Part shown: positions 24,920 through 32,938 of the stretch, piece by piece
How positions within the stretch are numbered: the stretch's first letter is position 1
Layout: the number at the start of each line of letters is the position of its first letter
Assembly (NCBI GenBank): GCA_018711685.1
Contig: DVHZ01000148.1
Location: forward strand, 1-41,753
Source: Candidatus Excrementavichristensenella intestinipullorum
GTDB lineage: Bacteria > Bacillota > Clostridia > Christensenellales > Aristaeellaceae
Reading direction: 5' to 3'
Length of the DNA stretch: 41,753 nt
Notes under the pieces: model-generated
What the model was told of the DNA's origin: nothing
The model's input: only the letters and a program-made list of their open reading frames with translations
Database searches by the model: none
Made by a program: the position numbers and the translations under genes

Positions 24920-26461
24920 ATGAAGAACCCGGAGAAGGCCACCGTTTTGGTGGAGAAGATGCTGGACTTTGCCCAGGTCCACGGCCTGATGGAGGCGGAG
25001 GACCGCTGCTACACCCGCAACCTGCTGCTGGACGCCCTGGGCATGGCCGCCCCCGAGGGGACGGTAGGAACCGAGCCGGGCGAGCTGCCCCCCACCCTGA
25101 CCCCCATCCTGGAGGAACTGACCCGGATGGCGGCGGAGGCGGGGCTGGTGGACGAAGGGGCCGAGGCGCGGGAGCACTTCGGCGTGCGCCTGTGCGGCCT
25201 GATTACGCCCCATCCCCAGGCAGTGCGGGAGCGGTTCGAAGCCCTGTACCGGCAGGAAGGGCCCCAGGCGGCCACCGATTGGTTCTACCAGATGTGTCGG
25301 GACTGCGACTACATCAAGGTGGATCACATCGCCAAGAACCTGCTCTTTGAGCGGGATACCCCCGCCGGGCGGCTGGAGATCACCATCAACCTGTCCAAGC
25401 CGGAGAAGGACCCCCGGGACATCGCCAAGGCCCTCACCGCCAAGCAGGTGTCCTATCCCCCCTGTATGCTGTGCGTGGAAAACCCGGGCTACGCCGGCCG
25501 CCCCGGCTTCCCGGCCCGGCAGAACCACCGGGTGGTGCCCATCGACCTGGCGGGCGCGCCCTTCTACCTGCAATATTCCCCCTACCTGTACTACGGGGAG
25601 CACTGCATCGTGTTCAACCGGGTACACCGGCCCATGGCCATCGATCACGACGCCTTCTGCCGCCTGTTCGCCTTTGTGGAAAAGTTCCCCCACTACTTCC
25701 TGGGCTCCAACGCGGACCTGCCCATCGTAGGGGGCTCCATCCTCAGTCACGACCACTTCCAGGGCGGCAACCACCTGTTCCCCATGGACAGAGCCGGGGT
25801 GCGCATGGAGCTGCAGGCCCCCGACCAGCGCATTCAGGCCTGGGTGGCCGATTGGCCCATGACCTGCGTGCGGCTGGTCTGCCCGGAGAAGGAGCCCCTG
25901 ATCCAGGCGGCGGACGATATGCTGGCGGCCTGGCGGGGCTATTCCGACCCGGAACTGGGCATCCTGGCCCATACCGACGCCCCCCACAACACCATCACCC
26001 CCATCGTGCGCCGCCAGGGCGCTCAGTGGGTGATGAACCTGGTGCTGCGCAACAACCGCACCGACGAAGAACACCCCCTGGGCATCTTCCACCCCCACAG
26101 CGGCCTGCACCACATCAAGAAGGAGAACATCGGCCTCATCGAGGTGATGGGCCTGTTCATCCTGCCCGGGCGGCTGCTCAAGGAGATGGACCTGTGCCGG
26201 GACTACCTCACCGGACACCGGCCCATAGAGGACGCGCCCGACCCGGAGGAAGCGGTGTTCAAGCACTACGAATGGGTGAAAGAGCTGTACGCCCGGGCGG
26301 GACGCCCCCTGAGCCGGGAGGCGGCCTGGGAATTGCTCCAGCAGGGCATCGGGGAAAAGTGCGCCCAGGTGCTGGCCGACGCGGGGGTATACAAGGCCGA
26401 CGCGGCGGGCGCCGCCGGGCTGCTGCGCTTCCTGAACACCCTGGGCTACCAGCGGCGGTAG
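24920..26461 (+). CDS. galT: UDP-glucose (or UTP) hexose-1-phosphate uridylyltransferase, Firmicutes type
   Basis: 513 residues, the long GalT2 family found in Firmicutes, not the 350-residue E. coli type. Motifs: YPPCMLCVENPGYAGR, YYGEHCIVFNRVHRPMAI, and GSNADLPIVGGSILSHDHFQGG with the catalytic histidine region. It exchanges UMP between UDP-glucose and galactose-1-phosphate in the Leloir pathway; relatives accept GalNAc-1-P. ATGGAGG precedes the ATG at 24920, 48 bases after recO. No galK or galE is near; the NahK-like kinase 7.8 kb upstream could supply a sugar-1-phosphate, which is an inference. Confidence 0.93.
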   Translation: MKNPEKATVLVEKMLDFAQVHGLMEAEDRCYTRNLLLDALGMAAPEGTVGTEPGELPPTLTPILEELTRMAAEAGLVDEGAEAREHFGVRLCGLITPHPQAVRERFEALYRQEGPQAATDWFYQMCRDCDYIKVDHIAKNLLFERDTPAGRLEITINLSKPEKDPRDIAKALTAKQVSYPPCMLCVENPGYAGRPGFPARQNHRVVPIDLAGAPFYLQYSPYLYYGEHCIVFNRVHRPMAIDHDAFCRLFAFVEKFPHYFLGSNADLPIVGGSILSHDHFQGGNHLFPMDRAGVRMELQAPDQRIQAWVADWPMTCVRLVCPEKEPLIQAADDMLAAWRGYSDPELGILAHTDAPHNTITPIVRRQGAQWVMNLVLRNNRTDEEHPLGIFHPHSGLHHIKKENIGLIEVMGLFILPGRLLKEMDLCRDYLTGHRPIEDAPDPEEAVFKHYEWVKELYARAGRPLSREAAWELLQQGIGEKCAQVLADAGVYKADAAGAAGLLRFLNTLGYQRR

Positions 26462-26572
26462 CCCTTCCCCGAAGCCCGCGCCGCCTCCTGGCAGCGCAGG
26501 ATGGACCCGGACTGCTGGCGGAACCCTTCGCTGAAGCCCCAAGAGGGCTCCGGCAGCAGCCCCTTTCCCAGC

Positions 26573-26610
26573 CCGGCGGGGAGGCCATTTCCGCAGCGCT
26601 GCCCCGCCGG
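26573..26610. other. GC-rich stem-loop downstream of galT
   Basis: CCGGCGGGG (26573-26581) pairs with CCCCGCCGG (26602-26610) around a 20-base loop. There is no T-run, so termination would have to be factor-assisted. The remaining gap to 26678 shows a weak TATATT at 26668 but no convincing -35. Confidence 0.4.
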
Positions 26611-26677
26611 AACCCGGGGGCGCAGGCCGCCGGAGGAAAAAGCTGATTAAACGAGGACGAAACGGGGTATATTGCGT

Positions 26678-27061
26678 ATGGACACCATAGCAAAAGTTGT
26701 GCGGGTAAACGGCCAGTTGATGGGAGAAGTGCTGCGCAGCGAGGCCTGCGCCAAGTGCGGGGCCTGCAGCCACGGCCTGGAGGAAAAGCGCTACTATCCC
26801 CTGCCCGAAGGGGAATGGCACGAGGGCGACCAGGTGACCATCTCCCTGCCCGACACCAGCGCCTTCGCCGCCAGCGTCCTGGCCTACGGCATTCCCCTGG
26901 CCGGGCTGCTGATGGGGCTATTGATCGGGGCGTTGCTGGGGCTGGCGGACCTGTGGCAGGGCGCGGCCGCCCTGGCGGGGCTGGCCCTGGGCTGGTTGGC
27001 GCTGAAGCTGCTGGAACCCCGGTTGAAGCGCAGCGGGCGGTTCTGCCCCAAGGTGCGCTGA
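26678..27061 (+). CDS. SoxR-reducing system protein RseC family
   Basis: 127 residues. The N-terminus carries [12 protein letters not shown] (Cys-x2-Cys-x2-Cys), followed by a small beta domain and two membrane segments (about 65-87 and 90-108). RseC-like proteins are associated with Rnf/Rsx electron-transport complexes, although no rnf genes are near. The start may be the ATG at 26678 or a TTG at 26672; the ATG is favoured by spacing to GGGG at 26664. It is followed by thioredoxin, again a redox function. Confidence 0.8.
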   Translation: MDTIAKVVRVNGQLMGEVLRSEACAKCGACSHGLEEKRYYPLPEGEWHEGDQVTISLPDTSAFAASVLAYGIPLAGLLMGLLIGALLGLADLWQGAAALAGLALGWLALKLLEPRLKRSGRFCPKVR

Positions 27062-27179
27062 GGGCCGGGCCCGCCGAATCCTGCCGATAGCCGTTTGTCC
27101 GCACCCAGACCGGCGAACCGGTTGGCGCTGCTGCCGGCGGGCCGGCGGATTGAAAGCGCGAAGCGAGGAGGCGGAAAGT

Positions 27180-27506
27180 ATGGAATATGTAAAGCATCTC
27201 ACCTCTCAGGAGGCAGCCCCTCAGGCCCTTCGGGATAAAGGGGTCGTCCTGGTGGATTTCTGGGCGCCCTGGTGCGGCCCCTGCCGCATGGTGGGGCCGG
27301 TGGTGGAGGCGCTGGCCCAGCAGTATCAGGGCAAAGCCCTGGTGGCCAAGGTCAACGTGGACGAGGAACCCGAGGCGGCAGCGGCCTATCGGGTGGCCAG
27401 TATTCCCACCCTGATTTTGTTCCAGGACGGCCAGGAGCGGGAGCGCCTGGTAGGGGCCCGGGGCAAGGAGACCCTGGAGGCGCTGCTGGACAAGTACCTC
27501 GTGTAA
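27180..27506 (+). CDS. trxA: Thioredoxin
   Basis: 108 residues with the active site [11 protein letters not shown] (about 24-34) and the cis-Pro loop [10 protein letters not shown]. It reduces disulfides in cytosolic proteins. The ATG at 27180 is chosen for GAGGAGG upstream. The 118-base gap from the RseC-like gene holds only GC-rich DNA. Confidence 0.96.
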   Translation: MEYVKHLTSQEAAPQALRDKGVVLVDFWAPWCGPCRMVGPVVEALAQQYQGKALVAKVNVDEEPEAAAAYRVASIPTLILFQDGQERERLVGARGKETLEALLDKYLV

Positions 27507-27523
27507 AAAATGCGGTATACCGC

Positions 27524-27552
27524 TTAAAATCCTTACATTGACGTGGTATACT
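27524..27552 (+). promoter_or_regulatory. Promoter candidate of rnj
   Basis: TTAAAA (27524-27529) and TATACT (27547-27552) are 17 bases apart. The 12-bp palindrome at 27512-27523 abuts the -35 and could be an operator. A start near 27559 would give a 260-base leader. Confidence 0.4.
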
Positions 27553-27587
27553 AGGGATTAGTAGATTGCGGTAGACCCGGGGATGTA

Positions 27588-27620
27588 GAGCGCCTGCAAC
27601 TGCGGGCGCTCCTTTCTTTG
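27588..27620 (+). terminator. Terminator-like hairpin after trxA / early in the rnj leader
   Basis: GAGCGCC (27588-27594) pairs with GGCGCTC (27605-27611), followed by CTTTCTTTG. It may end trxA transcripts or act inside the rnj leader. Confidence 0.6.
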
Positions 27621-27673
27621 CGGGCGGGCTTGCGCGCCCGCCTCATCCTGGGGCCTGCGCGTGAAAAACGGCG

Positions 27674-27746
27674 GGATTTCCGGGCCCAAGGCGTCGCACG
27701 TTGCCGGAAAGCAGGGCTTTCCGGGGTCGCCCCACGGCGGAAATCC
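27674..27746 (+). ncRNA. Candidate structured RNA in the rnj leader
   Basis: An outer stem GGATTTCC (27674-27681) / GGAAATCC (27739-27746) encloses a perfect 9-bp hairpin CCGGAAAGC (27704-27712) / GCTTTCCGG (27716-27724) with loop AGG, and a possible small GGC/GCC arm. I do not recognise a known riboswitch class. It is followed 11 bases later by a terminator-like hairpin, a typical riboswitch or attenuator layout. Confidence 0.4.
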
Positions 27747-27757
27747 AGATAGCGAGT

Positions 27758-27784
27758 AAGGGTTTTGAAGAAACCCCTTGTTTT
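27758..27784 (+). terminator. Terminator-like hairpin just upstream of rnj
   Basis: AAGGGTTT (27758-27765) pairs with AAACCCCTT (27771-27779, one bulged C), followed by GTTTTCG. Lying 24 bases before the ribosome site, it could attenuate rnj expression. Confidence 0.5.
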
Positions 27785-27821
27785 CGTGCGTTTTCGTAAG
27801 TCTACAGAAAGGAGGCCGTTT

Positions 27822-29525
27822 ATGGCGGCAAAACGAGGACATCAAGGAAAAGGCCAGCGGCGGGAGGACGAAAAGCGGCTGCGCATCATTCCCCTGGGCG
27901 GCCTGGGGGAAATCGGAAAAAATATGACGGTGCTGGAATACGGCGAGGATATCATGGTGGTGGACATGGGCTCGGTGTTCCCCCGGGAGGACATGCCCGG
28001 CGTGGACCTGGTGATCCCCGACGTGACCTACCTGACCAAAAATGCGTCCAGGGTGCGGGCCTTTGTCATCACCCACGGCCACGAGGACCATATCGGGGCC
28101 TCGCCCTACATCCTGCGCAACCTGCCCTGCCCGGTGTACGGCACCCGGCTCACCCTGGCGCTGATCGAGCACAAGCTAAAGGAGCACCACGTCAACGGCA
28201 TTCCCCTCAACGTGGTCAAGCCGGGGGACAGCATCCGCATCGGGGAGAGCTTTGAGGTGGAATTCCTCAAGGCCAGCCACTCCATCGCGGGGGCGGTGAT
28301 GCTGGCCATTAAAACGCCCGTGGGCACGGTGATTCACACCGGCGACTTCAAGGTGGACTATACCCCCATCGACGGAAAGATCATGGACCTGGGCCGGCTG
28401 GGCGAGCTGGGCCGGGAGGGCGTTCTGCTGCTGCTGGCCGATTCCACCAACGTGGAGCGGCCGGGCTACACCATGAGCGAGCGCACCGTGGGGGAGACCT
28501 TCGTCAACCTGTTCGGCCGGGCGGAGGGCCGGGTCATCGTGGCCATGTTCGCCAGCAACGTGCACCGCATTCAGCAGGTAGTGGACGCGGCGGTGCGGTA
28601 TAACCGCAAGGTGTGCCTGATTGGGCGCAGCATGGTGAACGTGAGCAAAGTAGCCATTCAGCTGGGGGAACTGCGTATTCCCGAAGGCCGGTTGGTGGCG
28701 GTGGACGACCTGGACCGCTACGACGACGACGAGCTGGTGGTGATCACCACCGGCAGCCAGGGCGAACCCATGAGCGGTTTGGCCCGAATGGCCTTCGCCG
28801 AGCACAAAAAATTGGAGATCAAGGGCACCGACATGGTCATCGTGTCGGCCACGCCCATTCCGGGCAACGAAAAATCGGTGTCCCGGGTGATCAACCAGCT
28901 GGTGCGCACCGGGGCCAACGTGATCTACGAGGCCATCGAGGAGGTCCACGTGTCGGGACACGCCTGCCAGGAGGAGCTCAAGCTGATCCACGCCCTGGCC
29001 GATCCCCGCTTCTTCATTCCGGTGCACGGCGAGTACCGCCACCTGCACCACCACGCCAACCTGGCCCTGTCCATGGGTATGGACCAGGACCACGTGCGCA
29101 TCGTGGATACCGGAGACATCGTGGAGGTCAGCCCCAACCGGCTCAGCGTGGTGGGCTCGGTGCCCAGCGGCGAGGTGCTCATCGACGGGCTGGGCGTGGG
29201 CGACGTGGGCGCCGTGGTGCTGCGGGACAGAAAGCATTTAAGCCAGGACGGCCTGCTGGTGGTCATCATGGCGGTGGAACACGACAGCGGCATGGTGGTA
29301 TCCGGTCCGGACATCATCAGCCGGGGCTTCGTGTACATGCGGGAGGCGGACCAGCTGGTGGAGGGCACCCGAGCCGCCGCCCGGTCGGTGCTGCAGTCCT
29401 TCGGCCGCATTGACCCCAGCGACTGGAACCGGGTAAAGAACGACGTGCGGGACACCGTGCAAAAGTATATCTACGACCAGATCAAGCGCTCGCCCATGAT
29501 CCTGCCGGTTATCGTAGAAGTTTGA
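27822..29525 (+). CDS. rnj: Ribonuclease J
   Basis: 567 residues, a metallo-beta-lactamase/beta-CASP RNase with 5'-3' exo- and endonuclease activity that degrades mRNA. The zinc-binding HGHEDHIGA (about 84-92), SHSIAGA, HTGDFK and the later HVSGHA are present; RIIPLGGLGEIGKNM starts the catalytic domain. The basic N-terminus KRGHQGKGQRRE is longer than in B. subtilis RNase J1. The ATG at 27822 has AAAGGAGG 6 bases upstream; the open frame extends further but is the leader. It lies upstream of ylbF. Confidence 0.96.
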   Translation: MAAKRGHQGKGQRREDEKRLRIIPLGGLGEIGKNMTVLEYGEDIMVVDMGSVFPREDMPGVDLVIPDVTYLTKNASRVRAFVITHGHEDHIGASPYILRNLPCPVYGTRLTLALIEHKLKEHHVNGIPLNVVKPGDSIRIGESFEVEFLKASHSIAGAVMLAIKTPVGTVIHTGDFKVDYTPIDGKIMDLGRLGELGREGVLLLLADSTNVERPGYTMSERTVGETFVNLFGRAEGRVIVAMFASNVHRIQQVVDAAVRYNRKVCLIGRSMVNVSKVAIQLGELRIPEGRLVAVDDLDRYDDDELVVITTGSQGEPMSGLARMAFAEHKKLEIKGTDMVIVSATPIPGNEKSVSRVINQLVRTGANVIYEAIEEVHVSGHACQEELKLIHALADPRFFIPVHGEYRHLHHHANLALSMGMDQDHVRIVDTGDIVEVSPNRLSVVGSVPSGEVLIDGLGVGDVGAVVLRDRKHLSQDGLLVVIMAVEHDSGMVVSGPDIISRGFVYMREADQLVEGTRAAARSVLQSFGRIDPSDWNRVKNDVRDTVQKYIYDQIKRSPMILPVIVEV

Positions 29526-29575
29526 ACCGACGGGGGTCCAAGCGCGTCAAAACCCTAAGGGGGGAAAGCATATCC

Positions 29576-29932
29576 ATGAACGTGTACGACCAGGCCCATC
29601 AGCTGGCCCGTTCCCTGCGGGAGTCGGAGGAATATAAGGAGTATACCCGGCTGAAGGAAACCGCCTATCAGGATAGCACCAACAAGGCGCTACTGGACGA
29701 ATACAAGCGCCTGCAATACCGGATGCAGGCCCTGGTGGCTGCTGGGCGGGGCGGAGATGCGGCGGGGGAGGACTTTCAGCGGATGCAGAAGATCGCCCAG
29801 GTGCTGCAGTTCAACCCGGACTGCTCCGCCTACCTGTTGGCGGAATTCCGCTTTCAGAAGATGCTGGCGGACATCTATAAAATTCTGGCCGACGTGGCGG
29901 GCATCGATCTGGACATGCTCGCCCAGAACTGA
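29576..29932 (+). CDS. ylbF: YlbF/YmcA family regulator
   Basis: 118 residues, all-helical. VYDQAHQLARSLRESEEYKEY and the C-terminal FRFQKMLADIYKILADVAGI match the family (Com_YlbF). In B. subtilis YlbF, YmcA and YaaT form an Fe-S complex that directs RNase Y and influences competence, biofilm and sporulation. Here it follows the RNase J gene, again linking it with RNA decay. The ATG at 29576 follows AAGGGGGG. Confidence 0.9.
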   Translation: MNVYDQAHQLARSLRESEEYKEYTRLKETAYQDSTNKALLDEYKRLQYRMQALVAAGRGGDAAGEDFQRMQKIAQVLQFNPDCSAYLLAEFRFQKMLADIYKILADVAGIDLDMLAQN

Positions 29933-29944
29933 CGGGAGGCGGCT

Positions 29945-31243
29945 ATGGCAAGACATCCCATGACCCGGTCCCGGCGGCGTGAAGCGCCGGAGGTGGCGCG
30001 TTATACCCAAAAGACGCTGCACCGGGACCGGGAGTACGGCTTTTTCTGGTACAGCGCCTTGTGGCGGGTGGTTCGCCCCCTGCTGGTGCTGCTGTGCGCC
30101 CTGATCATCGTAGCGGGCCTGGTGTTTACCGGGGTTAACAAGATCAACGAAACCTTCTTCATGGCGGTGGAGCCGGGCAATACCCAGCGGGTGGATTTCG
30201 TCATCGAAAGCGGCAGCAGCATCACCACCATCGGCCGCAACCTGGAGGAAGCGGGGCTCATCCGCAACCAGGCGGTGTTCCGCTACATCATCCAGTTCAA
30301 GGGCCTGACCAGCCAGATCCAGTACGGCAGCTACCCCCTGAGCCGGGATATGGACGTCAATCAGGTCATTGAGGTCCTGTGCCAGGGCAGCGCCACCAAC
30401 GAACGCACCATCACCATCATCCCCGGCTGGACGGTGGAGGATATCGCTGAGTACCTGAAAAACCAGGGCGCCCTGGAGGATACGGAGGAATTCCTCACCC
30501 TGTGCAACGACTTCGACCGGTTTGTGGATTCCTGTTACACCCTGCAAACCGCTCAAGAGCAGGGCCAGCTGGAGGGCCGGCGCTATCAGCTGGAGGGCTA
30601 TCTGGCCCCGGATACCTACCGGGTGTACATGAACGCCAGCGCGGAATCCATCATCCAGACCCTGCTCAAGCAGACCGAAACGGTGATGGACAGCGTGTTC
30701 AACGCCGAGCCCACCCAGCAGGTGGTGCGGGACGAGTTCGGCCAGATCATCACCGACCAGGAAGAGGCGGAGAGCCAGCAGGAAGTGCGCTTCGTCACCA
30801 CCCTGAATCAGGACGAAACGCTGGTATTGGCCTCCATCATCGAGAAGGAAGCGGCCAAGCGGGAGGACTACGCCAAGGTATCCGCGGTGTTCCACAACCG
30901 CCTGGAACGGGGAATGCGCCTGGAATCCGACGCCACCACCGCCTACCCCTTAGGGGTCAAGCGCATGGTGCTCACGGCGGAGGAGCTGTCCACGGTGAAC
31001 GGCTACAACACCTATACCCGGGACGGGTTGCCGGTAGGCCCCATCTGCAATCCCTCCAAGGCGGCCATTCAGGCGGCCCTGTACCCGGATACCGACTACA
31101 TCTACGACGGCTACCTGTACTTCTGCGCGGGCGATCCCTCCACCGGCGAACTGGTCTTTAGCAAGACCCAGGAGGAGCACCAGGCCAACGTGGACAAGTA
31201 CCGGCCCCTGTGGGTCGCCTTTGACCAGCAGAGCGGCCAATAA
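29945..31243 (+). CDS. mltG: Endolytic murein transglycosylase MltG
   Basis: 432 residues. A basic cytoplasmic start (about 1-43), one membrane segment (about 46-68), a LysM-like region and the YceG catalytic domain with LASIIEKEAA, in which Glu300 is the catalytic acid, and VFHNRLERGMRLESD, ATTAYPLG, YNTYTRDGLPVGPICNP. MltG cuts nascent glycan strands and sets their length. It lies 12 bases after ylbF with its own GGGAGG site and ends at a long terminator. Confidence 0.95.
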   Translation: MARHPMTRSRRREAPEVARYTQKTLHRDREYGFFWYSALWRVVRPLLVLLCALIIVAGLVFTGVNKINETFFMAVEPGNTQRVDFVIESGSSITTIGRNLEEAGLIRNQAVFRYIIQFKGLTSQIQYGSYPLSRDMDVNQVIEVLCQGSATNERTITIIPGWTVEDIAEYLKNQGALEDTEEFLTLCNDFDRFVDSCYTLQTAQEQGQLEGRRYQLEGYLAPDTYRVYMNASAESIIQTLLKQTETVMDSVFNAEPTQQVVRDEFGQIITDQEEAESQQEVRFVTTLNQDETLVLASIIEKEAAKREDYAKVSAVFHNRLERGMRLESDATTAYPLGVKRMVLTAEELSTVNGYNTYTRDGLPVGPICNPSKAAIQAALYPDTDYIYDGYLYFCAGDPSTGELVFSKTQEEHQANVDKYRPLWVAFDQQSGQ

Positions 31244-31384
31244 CCGCCGCCAGCCGCCGGACCCCAAAGGCGCTCCCGGCAGCGCCTCCGGCCCGGGCAG
31301 CCGCCAGCTCCCGGCATCCGCCGGCCTCGCGGCCCCTCCGCCGTTCCGCTCTTCAAAGGCTGAACGCTTTCGGCCATAACCATG

Positions 31385-31430
31385 AAAAGGGCTTGCCCTG
31401 CGCACCGCGCAGGGCAAGCCCTTTTATCTT
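31385..31430. terminator. Bidirectional terminator of mltG, 19-bp perfect stem
   Basis: 31385-31403 is fully complementary to 31407-31425 with a 3-base loop (acc). The stem ends in AAAA on one side and TTTT on the other, followed by ATCTT, so it can work for both strands. Confidence 0.9.
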
Positions 31431-31565
31431 CACCCCCAATCCCCGCCGCCTGGGAAGGGCTTTCGGGTCCCTGCGAGGGGCGGTGCGGCCATCCCGTCCC
31501 CGCAGGGCAAAGCCCGGCCAAAGCGTTCCCGGCGGTGGAAGGATGGAGCAGGGCCATTCACGCGA

Positions 31566-31601
31566 AAAGCCCGGTCCCAGCGGCTGCCGGAACCGGGCTT
31601 T
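31566..31601 (-). terminator. Terminator of the minus-strand repeat-protein operon
   Basis: Read on the minus strand, AAAGCCCGGT pairs with ACCGGGCTTT and is followed by TCGCG. It lies about 50 bases beyond the stop codon at 31651. Confidence 0.75.
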
Positions 31602-31650
31602 CTGCGGCCGGAAGGCGTGGCCTATCGGCCGGGCCTTCCGGCGGCGCGTA

Positions 31651-32907
31651 TTAACTTAGAGTGGGCGTGGGGTCCACCGGCTCCCAGACGGAGACCGGCT
31701 GGCTCACCGAACCGGTTTCCCCTGAGGAGTCCGTTTGCCCCAAAGCAGCCGTTTCCTCTGAGGCATCCGCTTCGCTCTGGGCGGAGGCAGATTGTCCATC
31801 CTGGGCGAGAAGGGCCTGGTAAGCCTGCAGCAGTTCCAAATCCCCGGTGCTGTCGTACCCTACCTTCAGGGCGTTTGCGGCCCGGTCCAGGTCGCCCATT
31901 TGCTGGTAGATCTGGGCCACCGCCTGGTAGGGTTCAGGCCGGCCGGGGTCCAGGCTCAAGCACTTGGCGTAGGCAGCCAGGGCGGTTTCCCGATCGCCCA
32001 GCATCTCTTGGGTCTGGGCCACCTGCAGGGCGTAGTCGTAGTTGTCCGGGTCCAGTCGCAGGGCGTCGTAGTAGGCGTCGGCGGCCCGCTTCATGCTGCC
32101 CTCGGACAGATACTGTTGCCCCAGGGCGGCATAGGCGCTGGCAGGGGCTCCAACGCCCATCTTGGCCCGGAGCATCTGTCCTCCCGGCAGCACCAGCAGC
32201 CAGAACACGAAGCCCAGTACCGCCAACAGGCACAGGGCGGCTATGGCGGATTTTATCCGCCGCCCCATCAGGTCGTCGTCCTCTTCGAAATCATCCCCCG
32301 GCTCCACGTCCTCAAAGAACAGGTCGTCCGCCGGGCGCTTGCGGCGCTTGGGCACCAGGGTGCTGGGTGCTTCCCAGTCCGCCTTTTTCCGGGGCGGCAC
32401 CGGGGACTTGCGCTCCGGCACCGCACGGCCTGCGGCATCCCTGGCGGCGCCGTGGCGGGTCGTGTCCGGGCCCCCGGCGGCGCCGTGGCGGGCCGCCGTC
32501 TCCCGTCGGGCGGCGGCAGCCTGAGAAGGCGCCTCCCGCTGGAGAGAAGCGCTTTTGTAGGAGGACGGTTCCCGGCGGGCGCCGTTGCCGGCGGCCTGGG
32601 CGGGCTGCTCCGGCGCTTCCAGGTCCTGGGGTTGCGCCGCCTGAGCGCTGCGGGCCTTGCGCATCTCGCTGCGCCGGGCAGGCTGGGCCGGGTTGTCCGC
32701 CATGGGAGTGACCAGCCGGGAGGGGTCGGGCCGCATATAGGGCTGATGGCTGGCGGGGGGAGCCTGATGGCTCTCCTGGTCCGGGACCAGCAGTTCGCCC
32801 TCGATAAAGGTCTGGCTCTCTTCTTGGGGCGCCGTCATCTTCTTGCCGCAGAAGGCGCAGAAGGCCGCGCCCTCCGGGTTTTGCTTGCCGCAACTCGAAC
32901 AGTACAT
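31651..32907 (-). CDS. Zinc-ribbon / transmembrane / TPR protein, uncharacterised
   Basis: 418 residues. It starts with a zinc ribbon, MYCSSCGKQNP and FCAFCGKKM (two Cys-x2-Cys knuckles), then about 185 residues of disordered Ala/Arg/Pro-rich linker ending in an acidic stretch, one membrane segment (about 217-241, AIAALCLLAVLGFVFWLLV) and a TPR array (about 258-360) with AYYDALRLDPDNYDYAL and YAKCLSLDPGRPEPY. The tail is Ser/Glu-rich. The TPRs would lie outside if the ribbon is inside. The ATG at 32907 has GGAGG upstream. It is the last of three repeat-protein genes and probably a scaffold; no enzyme domain is seen. Confidence 0.8.
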   Translation of the reverse strand: MYCSSCGKQNPEGAAFCAFCGKKMTAPQEESQTFIEGELLVPDQESHQAPPASHQPYMRPDPSRLVTPMADNPAQPARRSEMRKARSAQAAQPQDLEAPEQPAQAAGNGARREPSSYKSASLQREAPSQAAAARRETAARHGAAGGPDTTRHGAARDAAGRAVPERKSPVPPRKKADWEAPSTLVPKRRKRPADDLFFEDVEPGDDFEEDDDLMGRRIKSAIAALCLLAVLGFVFWLLVLPGGQMLRAKMGVGAPASAYAALGQQYLSEGSMKRAADAYYDALRLDPDNYDYALQVAQTQEMLGDRETALAAYAKCLSLDPGRPEPYQAVAQIYQQMGDLDRAANALKVGYDSTGDLELLQAYQALLAQDGQSASAQSEADASEETAALGQTDSSGETGSVSQPVSVWEPVDPTPTLS

Positions 32908-32938
32908 GGCATCCTCCGTCCTTCCTCTATGGCAGCGG

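Larger units (their letters stand above)
27507..27821 (+). promoter_or_regulatory. Long leader region of rnj with promoter, hairpins and structured RNA
   Basis: 315 bases without a gene. In order: a perfect 12-bp palindrome GCGGTATACCGC (27512-27523), a promoter candidate (27524-27552), a terminator-like hairpin (27588-27620), a GCGGGCG/CGCCCGC stem (27620-27642), a nested structure (27674-27746), a second terminator-like hairpin (27758-27784), and the rnj ribosome site AAAGGAGG (27808-27815). Confidence 0.6.
31244..31650. other. Convergent intergenic region with three hairpins
   Basis: 407 bases between the ends of mltG and the zinc-ribbon/TPR gene. Contents: a GC-rich stretch without features (31244-31380), a 19-bp hairpin (31385-31425), a bulged hairpin in which GGGCTTT (31457-31463), CCCTGC and GGGG pair with CCCC, GCAGGG and AAAGCCC (31498-31515), and a minus-strand terminator (31566-31601). 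Confidence 0.65.
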
